A stretch of 12,068 nt of DNA from Thermoplasmata archaeon (GTDB lineage Archaea; Thermoplasmatota; Thermoplasmata; Thermoplasmatales; Aciduliprofundaceae). Positions 5,718 to 11,553 of the stretch are shown here, piece after piece. The position numbers were made by a program, and so were the translations under genes. Position 1 is the first letter of the stretch; every line of letters starts with the position of its first letter. The notes under the pieces were generated by a model that worked only from the letters and a program-made list of their open reading frames with translations, made no database searches and was not told the origin of the DNA. The stretch covers positions 1 to 12,068 of the forward strand of contig JAGGTO010000118.1 of NCBI GenBank assembly GCA_021163705.1, given 5' to 3'.

Positions 5718-6568
5718 GATATCCTTTTCTTCTCCTTCAATTTTTTAATTATTTCTTCCAGATCATCATCCTTGATTTCACTTATTTCTTTTGCCTTTTC
5801 AGATAATTCCTGAAGCACTGCCTTTTCCTCTTCCCTCTTTCTCCTCTTTTCTCCTTTTATCTCTATAATTTTTTCCAGCATGGCCTGGGCCTTTTGATGA
5901 TAAGCATCGGCCTTTTCACGATACTTTAAGTACTCCCTGTGCTTCTCGTTCATCTTCTCAATTATGTATCCAAGCTTTTCTTTTAGCTCTACAACCCTCT
6001 CATGATGCATTTTTTGCTTCTCATAAAGCTCATTCATCCTTTCTCTTAACTCCTTCTCTTCCTTTTCCAGCTTTTCAAGCTCCGCTTGAATATCCTCCAC
6101 TTCTCCCAGAATTTTTTTCTTTTTCTCAATCTCTTTGCCAAGCTCTTCCTTTCTTTTCATTAAAGCTCTAAGCTTCCCTATTAATCTGTTCTCATCCTCT
6201 AAGGAATGAGGCAGAGTTTGAAGCTCCCTCTCCAAGGCTACTATGCTATCCTCAACTCTAGCATATTCTTCCTCAAGTACATTGCCAGAAGCTTTTCTCA
6301 AATCCCTCACATATTTCCTCAATGTTCGTATCTTCTCCCTGTAAATCAGCCTTTTCTTTTTCTCTTCCTTCAAAATCTTGACAATGGCATCCCTGGCATC
6401 CCTCTCTTTTTGCAGCTCTTCCTTCAATTTTTTACGCTCCTCATTTAACAATTCTCGCTCTTCCCTTGCTTCCCTGGCCAGAGCGTTAAGCTCATCCCTT
6501 CTTTGCCTATAAAATTGAAACTTCTCCTCTGCACTTTGAAGCTCGCTCTTTTTCATCTTAATCCTCAT
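5708..6568 (-). CDS. Long coiled-coil protein (COG1340-like), coupled to ftsZ
   Basis: The 286-residue protein is almost wholly Glu/Lys/Arg/Leu heptads, with two long coiled-coil blocks (about 12-100 and 105-240). It has no membrane segment, no cysteine and no catalytic motif. Length, composition and the AREAREERELLNEERKKLKEEL start fit the archaeal COG1340 group of uncharacterised coiled-coil proteins. The ATG at 6568 overlaps the ftsZ stop (ATGA), so translation is coupled. A second ATG at 6556 with GAGGA five bases upstream is an equally plausible start, giving 282 residues. The conserved-looking coupling suggests a structural or regulatory role with FtsZ, for example as a filament partner; this is inference from position only. 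Other coiled-coil families (SMC-like arms, tropomyosin-like) cannot be excluded because such sequences look alike. Confidence 0.85.
   Translation of the reverse strand: MRIKMKKSELQSAEEKFQFYRQRRDELNALAREAREERELLNEERKKLKEELQKERDARDAIVKILKEEKKKRLIYREKIRTLRKYVRDLRKASGNVLEEEYARVEDSIVALERELQTLPHSLEDENRLIGKLRALMKRKEELGKEIEKKKKILGEVEDIQAELEKLEKEEKELRERMNELYEKQKMHHERVVELKEKLGYIIEKMNEKHREYLKYREKADAYHQKAQAMLEKIIEIKGEKRRKREEEKAVLQELSEKAKEISEIKDDDLEEIIKKLKEKKRISYP
5724..5757 (+). terminator. T-rich terminator candidate after the DUF131 gene
   Basis: Just past the stop codon the plus strand has several T-rich runs (CCTTTTCTTCTCC, then TTTTTTAATTATTTCTT), the kind of U-rich tract that ends transcription in archaea without a hairpin. 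It lies inside the antisense coding region of the coiled-coil gene, so codon bias for Lys/Glu there partly explains the T content. Confidence 0.35.
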
Positions 6569-7677
6569 TCAATTATATCAATATCCGCATCGAGAGTCTC
6601 TCCAGCCAGTTTTCTGGCCGCCTTTAACGAGCCACCCTTTTCAATGAAATATGGCGACTTTACACCTGAAAGAACGACCAGTACCTGAACCAGATTATCC
6701 ATCTCCGGATCTACACTTGCTCCCCATATGATCTTCGCCATCGGATTGATCTTCTTCTGCACAAGATCCACCGCCATTTGAGCTTCGCTTACACTCATAT
6801 GCTCATCACCCACAATGCGAACCAATGCTCCTGTGGCATCGCTTATATCCGCATCTATAAGCGGCGAGTTTATTGCCTCTTCCACAGCTTCCTTAACACG
6901 ATCCTGCGTGCTATCACTCTCTCCTATACCAACCATTGCCACTCCACCAGACCCAAGAACGGTGCGAAGGTCTGCATAATCCACATTAACCAATCCCGGC
7001 TTTGTTAAAATTTCAGTTATGCCTTTTATTGTTATCATAAGCACCGTATCCGCCACTTTAAAAGCTTCATTTAACGGCAATCTGGGTACAATCTCCAAGA
7101 GCTTGTCATTGGGAATAACTATTGTTGTGTCAGAATAACGACGAAGCCTCTCAAGACCCCAAAGGGCATTCTCCATCCTCAACTTACCTTCAGCTTTGAA
7201 TGGAAGGGTAACTACCGATAAAACTAATGCACCCGCTTCTTTTGCAACCTTTGCAATATAGGGGGCACTTCCAGTCCCTGTTCCACCACCTAAACCTGCA
7301 GTTACAAAAACCATATCAGCATTCTGCAAAAGACGCTCGAGCTCTTCACTGGCTTCCCGAGCAGCATCCTCGCCCACCAGGGGATCTGAGCCTGCACCCA
7401 ATCCACGGGTTCTTCTTTTTCCAAGTAAAATTTTGCGATTAGCCTTTATGTGCAGAAGATGCTGGGCATCCGTATTTGCTGCTATAAGCTCCGCCCCATA
7501 TACTCCTTCTTCCATCATTCTATTTATCGTATTACTTCCTCCACCTCCACAGCCTATTATCTTGATATTAACCCTGAGCTTTTCCACAAGTTCCCTAAGT
7601 TCTTCATCCTCCGGAGCTGTAATCTTTGCTATCTCTTCTGTCGCCTTATCGTTTCTCTCCAAAAACTTCATAGGCAT
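6565..7677 (-). CDS. ftsZ: Cell division GTPase FtsZ (FtsZ1-like)
   Basis: FtsZ is the tubulin-fold GTPase that forms the division ring. The 370-residue product has the N-terminal GCGGGGSN loop (42-49), NTDAQHL (68-74), and the tubulin signature GLGGGTGTGSAP with GGGTGTG at 130-136. The catalytic T7 loop is GLVNVDYADLRTV with N231, D233 and D236. All residues needed for GTP binding and hydrolysis are visible. IIWGASVDPEMDNLVQVLVVLSGVKS is typical of archaeal FtsZ1; I judge it FtsZ1 rather than FtsZ2 from resemblance alone. The C-terminal tail after the core is short and ends DADIDIIE, which could be the partner-binding peptide. The ATG at 7677 is listed as start; GGGAAGGG is directly against it, so the ATG at 7671, six bases further, may be the real one (368 residues). 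Its stop overlaps the coiled-coil gene start. Confidence 0.96.
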   Translation of the reverse strand: MPMKFLERNDKATEEIAKITAPEDEELRELVEKLRVNIKIIGCGGGGSNTINRMMEEGVYGAELIAANTDAQHLLHIKANRKILLGKRRTRGLGAGSDPLVGEDAAREASEELERLLQNADMVFVTAGLGGGTGTGSAPYIAKVAKEAGALVLSVVTLPFKAEGKLRMENALWGLERLRRYSDTTIVIPNDKLLEIVPRLPLNEAFKVADTVLMITIKGITEILTKPGLVNVDYADLRTVLGSGGVAMVGIGESDSTQDRVKEAVEEAINSPLIDADISDATGALVRIVGDEHMSVSEAQMAVDLVQKKINPMAKIIWGASVDPEMDNLVQVLVVLSGVKSPYFIEKGGSLKAARKLAGETLDADIDIIE

Positions 7678-7711
7678 CCCTTCCCATCTTATTGATGATG
7701 TAAAGATTACA

Positions 7712-7723
7712 TTGTATAAAAGA
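7712..7723 (-). promoter_or_regulatory. TATA promoter of ftsZ operon
   Basis: On the minus strand TCTTTTATACAA gives a TATA box centred near 7718. Initiation would be near 7693, leaving a leader of roughly 16-22 bases that contains GGGAAGGG. The ftsZ operon therefore appears to have its own promoter in the 97-base gap after the diphthine synthase gene, although read-through from that gene is possible because no strong T tract separates them. Confidence 0.5.
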
Positions 7724-7774
7724 ATTTCTCGAGAAGTCTTGCCTTAATCTCAGCTCCTGTTTCACTTAAATTTT

Positions 7775-8551
7775 CTATTCTTCAAGTATATCCTTTGGTG
7801 CATGTGCAAGTTTCACAAGAGCTTCCGCTTCTGCAAAATGCAACTTACCAGGAATAACAAGTGTGTGGAGAGGTGGGCCGAAATTCTCCTTAAGCATATC
7901 CTTCATATATCCTGCCTTAACTGCGGCATCGGGTGCTCCAGCCCTGGCCACGACAGCAATTAGAGTATCCCCATTAATTATTCCAAGTTTTTTCTTCTCT
8001 TCCATTTTGAGCAGAATCTCCATACCCTCATTTGCAGTCATTGGCCTGGGATTTATATCCAGAAGCAAAAGTGTGTGTAGCCCCATTTTCATATTCTGAG
8101 CAAGAAAATCGTATACGCTGGTAGGAAAATAATTTTCTTGGGGAAATGGAATGGATACTATGCGTCCGAATTTATAGTGCTGTAATCCCAGCATTCCAGG
8201 AGCTGCAGTTATTATTGAGGAATTATGAATCACCTCCGTTTTTATTCCCCTTTCCTCCGCCAGGATCTTAAGTGAGACATGGGTTGTGGCAACCATTGGA
8301 TCTCCTGCAACAAGAAGAACCGTATTACCCTTTGAGGCTGACTCAATTAGGATTTTACCCTTTTCAACTTCCTCCCGAGATAGGAGAGTTATTTTCTTTC
8401 CAAAAAATTTTTCAAGATCTTCAACCGAGGCTCCAAGAAGTTTTGATGTGTAAAATTCTGCAAAAACATAATCTGCTTTATCCACGGCATCTTTTCCTCG
8501 AAGTGTTATATCACGAGTGCCATACAACCCAAGACCTACAAAGGTGAGCAT
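7775..8551 (-). CDS. dphB: Diphthine synthase (Dph5/DphB)
   Basis: The 258-residue enzyme is the SAM-dependent methyltransferase of diphthamide synthesis. It methylates the 3-amino-3-carboxypropyl group on the target histidine of elongation factor aEF2. The tetrapyrrole-methylase fold starts with MLTFVGLGLYG (1-11), with ITLRGKDAVDKADYVFAEFYTS following. It continues with AGDPMVATTH (82-91, SAM/substrate loop) and the highly specific HNSSIITAAPGMLGLQHYKFGR (109-130). Length equals the archaeal norm. The ATG at 8551 sits exactly where transcription should begin relative to a TATA box at 8580-8571, so the mRNA is probably leaderless. It is upstream of ftsZ on the same strand with a 97-base gap. 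Identity is secure. Confidence 0.96.
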   Translation of the reverse strand: MLTFVGLGLYGTRDITLRGKDAVDKADYVFAEFYTSKLLGASVEDLEKFFGKKITLLSREEVEKGKILIESASKGNTVLLVAGDPMVATTHVSLKILAEERGIKTEVIHNSSIITAAPGMLGLQHYKFGRIVSIPFPQENYFPTSVYDFLAQNMKMGLHTLLLLDINPRPMTANEGMEILLKMEEKKKLGIINGDTLIAVVARAGAPDAAVKAGYMKDMLKENFGPPLHTLVIPGKLHFAEAEALVKLAHAPKDILEE

Positions 8552-8570
8552 AAATGATTATAGAGGAGAA

Positions 8571-8580
8571 TTATTTAAAA
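8571..8580 (-). promoter_or_regulatory. TATA promoter of dphB
   Basis: On the minus strand TTTTAAATAA is centred near 8575; initiation about 25 bases on falls at about 8550, the A of the start codon. No ribosome-binding site is present. Confidence 0.5.
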
Positions 8581-8590
8581 CTAGAGGAGC

Positions 8591-8683
8591 TCACTTTCTT
8601 CTTACCAAAATTGCTGCAACCAAAACAACAACAATCAGGGCTATCAGTGATATCTCCGCAATAGGCTGAGCATTTGTGCGTGT
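8591..8683 (-). pseudogene. Relic of a C-terminal membrane-anchor tail
   Basis: On the minus strand an open frame of 30 codons ends with TGA at 8593-8591. It reads TRTNAQPIAE, then a 16-residue hydrophobic stretch ISLIALIVVVLVAAIL, then VRRK and stop. This is exactly the architecture of the C-terminal anchor of an archaeal surface protein: short linker, single membrane helix, basic end. The frame is closed upstream by TAG (8686-8684) and has no ATG or GTG, with only one late TTG, so it cannot be a normal gene. I read it as the remnant of a degraded surface-protein gene. The next gene on the other strand has the same kind of tail, though the two are not obviously similar in sequence. A chance hydrophobic frame remains possible in a 207-base spacer. 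Confidence 0.45.
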
Positions 8684-8721
8684 CTAAAAATTTCTGTGAT
8701 TGAGAGTTACAATATCACGAG

Positions 8722-8737
8722 CGAAAGTTTTATATAA
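8722..8737 (+). promoter_or_regulatory. BRE/TATA promoter of the surface-protein gene
   Basis: CGAAAGTTTTATATAA combines a TFB-recognition-like CGAAA with a strong TATA box (TTTTATAT, 8728-8735). Initiation is predicted near 8758, at the ATG at 8759, so the message should be leaderless. The palindrome at 8734-8760 begins at the downstream edge of the TATA box. Confidence 0.6.
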
Positions 8738-8760
8738 TACATAGTATTACTATGTATTAT
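8734..8760. promoter_or_regulatory. Perfect 12-bp inverted repeat, candidate operator
   Basis: The left arm ATAATACATAGT (8734-8745) and right arm ACTATGTATTAT (8749-8760) are perfect reverse complements, separated by ATT. The element fills the space between the TATA box and the start codon and runs into the ATG (A and T at 8759-8760). In archaea this is the standard place for a repressor site, since a bound dimer blocks the polymerase at the start point. The downstream convergent PadR gene is an obvious candidate binder, but I could not match the arms to a particular PadR consensus. If transcription begins upstream, the same sequence could instead form an RNA hairpin sequestering the start. 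Confidence 0.65.
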
Positions 8761-10021
8761 GCAACGCTATGAACAATCTGTAAAAATCAAAAAGATTGCC
8801 ATGGTGGCAGTAATCTTAATTCTTGGAATAGCTGCTCTTTTACCACTGGCAGGTGGATCAGAATCCACAGAGAATGTGTGGGATAAAATAGCCCTTATAA
8901 GGGGCAACACGACTTCCCTCAGTGGGGGAGAGTACCTGGCCATAAAGACAAAAAATTCATGGGTTGGAATAATATATGGCTCAGAAGAGAATCCCCAGAA
9001 TGTGAAAATAGTTGCGGAAATGGAACGCTATGCAGGAGGAGTGAAAATCTACGACCTTAATGGTAATCTCAAAGAAAAGAAGATCCTCAAGTACAAGGTA
9101 TTTCTTGGGCAGAGCTTTAAATATATAGGGGAAGTGGCAAATATTAACGAGTCAAAATCCCTGGAAAAATATGTACCATTGAAAGGTAGTTGGCACATTT
9201 CTGATGTGCTGATTACCAACATATCCTCAAATAAAACAAGAATTGATTTCACGCTCTATATGGAGAATATTCCCTATAGGTATGTGAATTCCAATGAAAC
9301 TTCAGGAGATGGGAGAGTAAACAGGATAGCATTGCATTTCCATATCACAGTACAGCTTCAGGAGAGAAAGATCCGGGAATTTCCATGGTATTCTTATAAC
9401 CCAGAAGGAGGAGTAGCCATGGATAAGAGAAAAAATTATACAGGGCAGGTTGTAACATTTCAGATAAAGTATGATAAAGAAATAGACGGTTGGGATTATT
9501 CCAACGAATCATCCAAGCTTGTTGTAATGAACGATCTCTTCTGGGGCACCTCCGGTAGGGATAAGGTAATGCGATTCATAACGAATAGATATGGGGGATG
9601 TAGAGCCATGGTAGGAAAGCATGCATACGATAACACCACGCTACCCCATCATCCGATATTTTTCCCACATAGTGGAAGAATAGAATTTACAGAAGTAGGT
9701 CAGTGGCAGAGAATTGGAAGATTTCGATGGGAATCCAATGTTACCGTGGATAACGAAACGAGAAAGGCGTACTATCAAATCATCGGTGGAGAGCATATGG
9801 TGGGATGGTTCAATCACCGTGCGTTTTCTCTGACAGTACTAAATGGTGCCCTCATTTATCCTATAGGCAACAGTATATTCCAGGATCCTTCTATTGAGGT
9901 CAGCGAATTTTATATAAATTTTAAATTGCCAACTCTTCCAACTGCAAGCATATCCATGCTTGGACTCGTTACTGCATTCCTCGTCATAGGCGTCATCTGG
10001 ATATATCGGTTTAAAAAATAA
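8759..10021 (+). CDS. Secreted, C-terminally anchored surface protein
   Basis: I do not recognise the family of this 420-residue protein. KIKKIAMVAVILILGIAALLPLAGG (9-33) is a signal peptide or N-terminal anchor. Residues 34-390 look like beta-rich extracellular sequence, and 397-416 form a membrane helix ending in YRFKK, after a Pro/Thr linker (LPTLPTA). There are ten N-x-S/T sequons (N50, N130, N154, N158, N179, N226, N249, N292, N327, N332), which suggests a heavily N-glycosylated envelope protein facing outside. Only one cysteine (C281) is present, so no internal disulphide. The ATG at 8759 has no ribosome-binding site and is probably leaderless. It is preceded by a large palindrome and followed, four bases beyond its stop, by the convergent end of a PadR-HAAS operon. 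No catalytic motif is obvious. Confidence 0.8.
   Translation: MQRYEQSVKIKKIAMVAVILILGIAALLPLAGGSESTENVWDKIALIRGNTTSLSGGEYLAIKTKNSWVGIIYGSEENPQNVKIVAEMERYAGGVKIYDLNGNLKEKKILKYKVFLGQSFKYIGEVANINESKSLEKYVPLKGSWHISDVLITNISSNKTRIDFTLYMENIPYRYVNSNETSGDGRVNRIALHFHITVQLQERKIREFPWYSYNPEGGVAMDKRKNYTGQVVTFQIKYDKEIDGWDYSNESSKLVVMNDLFWGTSGRDKVMRFITNRYGGCRAMVGKHAYDNTTLPHHPIFFPHSGRIEFTEVGQWQRIGRFRWESNVTVDNETRKAYYQIIGGEHMVGWFNHRAFSLTVLNGALIYPIGNSIFQDPSIEVSEFYINFKLPTLPTASISMLGLVTAFLVIGVIWIYRFKK
10011..10020 (-). terminator. T-run terminator after the PadR-HAAS operon
   Basis: On the minus strand TATTTTTTAA follows the stop at 10026 by a few bases. With the T tract at 10022-10041 on the other strand it makes a compact bidirectional termination zone between the two convergent units. 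Confidence 0.4.
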
Positions 10022-10041
10022 TTTATTATTTTCTCTTTTTT
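10022..10041 (+). terminator. T-rich terminator after the surface-protein gene
   Basis: Directly after the TAA the plus strand reads TTTATTATTTTCTCTTTTTT, a strong archaeal-style U-rich termination tract. It overlaps the end of the convergent gene on the minus strand. Confidence 0.55.
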
Positions 10042-10544
10042 GCAAGAAGGGGTATCAAAAGGATTATTAAGGATGTGATTCCCTCACTGATCACTGTTCC
10101 ATTTTCAAGAGATAGTGATAGAGAGGTGAGATAAATAAGAACGAATCTGAGGGATGCTGAGAGCGAGGATGCCAGAAATCCAGTAGACATACCAAAGTGT
10201 GAGGATATGTAAAATAGAAATATGGCCAGAATCGCAAGGATGGCAGGTGCCCCATAGAATAAACAGGAAGTAAAGGGAATAACAGGTAAGGAGAAAATGG
10301 AGAGCACCAGTGCAAATATAACAAAAAGAGATTTAACCATCATGGATGATCCATAAATCTCCTCATATTCCCTCCTTAATTCCTCGGGCTGCGGTAAATC
10401 CAAAATAATTTTTTCAAATTTCTCCCCTGAGGATAGTCTTTCATCAATCTCAGATTTTAGCTCCAGAACTATCTCCTCTCTTTTTCTTCTATCTATACTC
10501 CACAGGGCTCTTCTTATCCTTTTAAGATACTCCTCTTCATTCAT
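10026..10544 (-). CDS. HAAS/DUF1700-like membrane protein, PadR partner
   Basis: The 172-residue protein begins with a soluble helical domain (MNEEEYLKRIRRALWSIDRRKREEIVLELKSEIDERL, then a PEELRREY segment). This matches the HAAS/DUF1700 pattern of small alpha-helical sensors encoded beside PadR regulators. About 68 residues in, it turns into four hydrophobic segments (about 70-87, 95-114, 122-147, 154-168) with a basic end (AKKRK). I chose the ATG at 10544 because GGTGA lies five bases upstream. A GTG at 10553, which lacks a site, would add three residues. The start overlaps the padR stop by eight bases, so the two are coupled. The known theme for such pairs is that the membrane protein relays an envelope signal to PadR; that role is inferred here. 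The soluble part is the stronger match; the membrane part is generic. Confidence 0.78.
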   Translation of the reverse strand: MNEEEYLKRIRRALWSIDRRKREEIVLELKSEIDERLSSGEKFEKIILDLPQPEELRREYEEIYGSSMMVKSLFVIFALVLSIFSLPVIPFTSCLFYGAPAILAILAIFLFYISSHFGMSTGFLASSLSASLRFVLIYLTSLSLSLENGTVISEGITSLIILLIPLLAKKRK

Positions 10545-10884
10545 CTCCCTCACCCATAATACGATGCATGCATTCCTCCAGCTTTCTCCAGATCATCTTA
10601 CCCTCCCTATATGCCTCCCTTCCCCTCTCAGTGAGATGATAATACTTCCGTGGTACATTACCTCCCTCAATTACCCACTCGCTTTTAACTAATCCTCTAT
10701 CCTCCATTCTGTGAAGAGCTGGATACAGCGTTCCCTCTTTAATTTTCAAAAAACCATTTGAAAGGGTATCCAGCTCTTTTATAATCTGCCATCCATATCT
10801 CCTACCCCGAGCAAGAACTGCAAGTATCCCCAGCTCAATAACGCCTTTTTTCAGTTCTCTTGGCAACTTTCCCCCACGAACCAT
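10537..10884 (-). CDS. PadR-family transcriptional regulator
   Basis: The 115-residue protein is a PadR winged-helix dimer. LKKGVIELGILAVLARGRRYGWQIIKEL is the first helical part of the domain, and KEGTLYPALHRMEDRGLVKSEW (48-69) is the recognition helix region and signature of the family. The wing GGNVPRKYYHLTERG follows, and a C-terminal helix (REAYREGKMIWRKLEECMHRIM) serves dimerisation. Length is normal for the short PadR-s2 type. The ATG at 10884 lies about 28 bases downstream of a TATA box (10916-10909), without a ribosome-binding site. The gene is coupled to the HAAS-like membrane protein gene, and points toward a surface-protein gene that carries a perfect operator-like palindrome. PadR proteins usually repress their own promoter; a TATGTA (10895-10900) resembling half of that palindrome lies in the same TATA-to-start interval, a weak hint of shared control. 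Confidence 0.92.
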   Translation of the reverse strand: MVRGGKLPRELKKGVIELGILAVLARGRRYGWQIIKELDTLSNGFLKIKEGTLYPALHRMEDRGLVKSEWVIEGGNVPRKYYHLTERGREAYREGKMIWRKLEECMHRIMGEGDE

Positions 10885-10906
10885 TCAAAAAAGATATGTA
10901 GATGAA

Positions 10907-10918
10907 GGTATAAAAAAT
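10907..10918 (-). promoter_or_regulatory. TATA promoter of padR
   Basis: On the minus strand ATTTTTTATACC gives a TATA box centred near 10912, with initiation near 10887, three bases before the ATG. Confidence 0.5.
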
Positions 10919-10965
10919 TGATGCCATAGCAAATAAACTTTCTCATGATTACCACGGCAGAAAAG

Positions 10966-11017
10966 GTAACATTGTGCAAAAAATTTAAATATTAAATCGC
11001 ATTTGTGTAACATGGTG
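10966..11017. repeat. Near-identical direct repeats flanking a promoter
   Basis: GTAACATTGTG (10966-10976) and GTAACATGGTG (11007-11017) match at ten of eleven bases and lie 41 bases apart. One is just upstream of the TATA box and the other covers the start codon of the small-protein operon. They could be paired regulator sites. Part of the second copy is fixed by the ATG GTG coding sequence, so coincidence is possible. Confidence 0.35.
10979..10996 (+). promoter_or_regulatory. TATA promoter of the small-protein operon
   Basis: AAAAATTTAAATATTAAA contains a TATA-like TTTAAATATT centred near 10987, so initiation is predicted at about 11012, exactly the ATG of the first gene (leaderless). This favours ATG 11012 over an upstream in-frame TTG at 11003. 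Confidence 0.5.
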
Positions 11018-11302
11018 ATAAGTTTGCCTCCCGAAAACAAAGGAAGAGGTTGGAAGAGAAGAGGACGCAGAAAATTTGGAAATGGCTACTATGGATATCT
11101 TCCATATGGAGAGTATGCTCCATATCCTCAGACCCCCTATGATAGTGCCTATGGCAGGGGAATGATCTGCAAACCTGGACTTCTGGAAAGATTATTTGGA
11201 GGAATTTTTGGAAGAGGGAGATATGGAGGATATGGCTACAATCAATGGAACAAGGGCAATGGATATGGAAGAAGATGGGGTAGAGGAAGAGGAAGGTGGT
11301 GA
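11012..11302 (+). CDS. Gly/Tyr/Arg-rich low-complexity small protein
   Basis: The 96-residue protein is not a family I recognise. It starts with a basic segment (GRGWKRRGRRKFG, 11-23), passes through a Tyr/Pro-rich stretch (GYYGYLPYGEYAPYPQTPY) and a short helix-like piece (GLLERLFGGIFG, 56-67), and ends in Gly/Arg/Trp/Tyr-rich sequence (GRRWGRGRGRW). There is one cysteine (C53, MICKPG) and no membrane segment. Such composition is typical of disordered, self-associating or nucleic-acid-contacting peptides. The start at 11012 fits the promoter. The third gene of the cassette has a related GRGW/GYGYGYYG composition, so the two may be distant paralogues. Its stop lies inside the ribosome-binding region of the next gene. 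Confidence 0.75.
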   Translation: MVISLPPENKGRGWKRRGRRKFGNGYYGYLPYGEYAPYPQTPYDSAYGRGMICKPGLLERLFGGIFGRGRYGGYGYNQWNKGNGYGRRWGRGRGRW

Positions 11303-11304
11303 TA

Positions 11305-11535
11305 ATGCCACCCTATGGAAAAAGATATGGAGTTCCGTTTCTCCCAATATCCAGGATGGGATACAGATATGGGGCAATAGGAGTGATAATTGATGTGCTT
11401 ATACTTCTGGCAATAGTGTACATAATAATCCGTTTATTCTTGATTGCCTGGGCATATGTTATTGCCCTCATAGTCCTCCTTCTCATACGGGAGGTATTTA
11501 GAGGTATGAGAATAAGAAGATTTATGTGGTGGTAA
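11305..11535 (+). CDS. Small two-helix membrane protein
   Basis: The 76-residue product has a basic aromatic N-terminus (MPPYGKRYGV...RMGYRYGA), two closely spaced membrane helices (about 25-43 and 45-62), and a strongly basic end (REVFRGMRIRRFMWW). The hairpin would leave both ends in the cytoplasm. The ATG at 11305 is preceded by GGTGG (11295-11299) at five bases; GTG codons at 11296 and 11299 are in frame but overlap that site. The N-terminal PYGKRYG..YRYG sequence echoes the aromatic/glycine bias of its neighbours, suggesting the three work together. Family unknown. Confidence 0.72.
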   Translation: MPPYGKRYGVPFLPISRMGYRYGAIGVIIDVLILLAIVYIIIRLFLIAWAYVIALIVLLLIREVFRGMRIRRFMWW

Positions 11536-11538
11536 AAA

Positions 11539-11548
11539 AGGAGGTGAT
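11539..11548 (+). promoter_or_regulatory. Perfect ribosome-binding site
   Basis: AGGAGGTGAT is fully complementary to the 16S rRNA 3' end and sits nine bases (from AGGAGG) before the ATG at 11554. It is the strongest such site in the window and fixes the start of the Gly/Trp-rich gene. Confidence 0.75.
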
Positions 11549-11553
11549 GAAAA

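Noticed and set aside
5708..6568. SMC/Rad50-type chromosome protein
   Set aside because: There is no Walker A, signature motif or hinge; only coiled-coil sequence is present.
8552..8758. Riboswitch or long structured leader upstream of the surface-protein gene
   Set aside because: The TATA box is about 25 bases from the ATG, so there is almost no leader to fold; the palindrome is better read as DNA operator.
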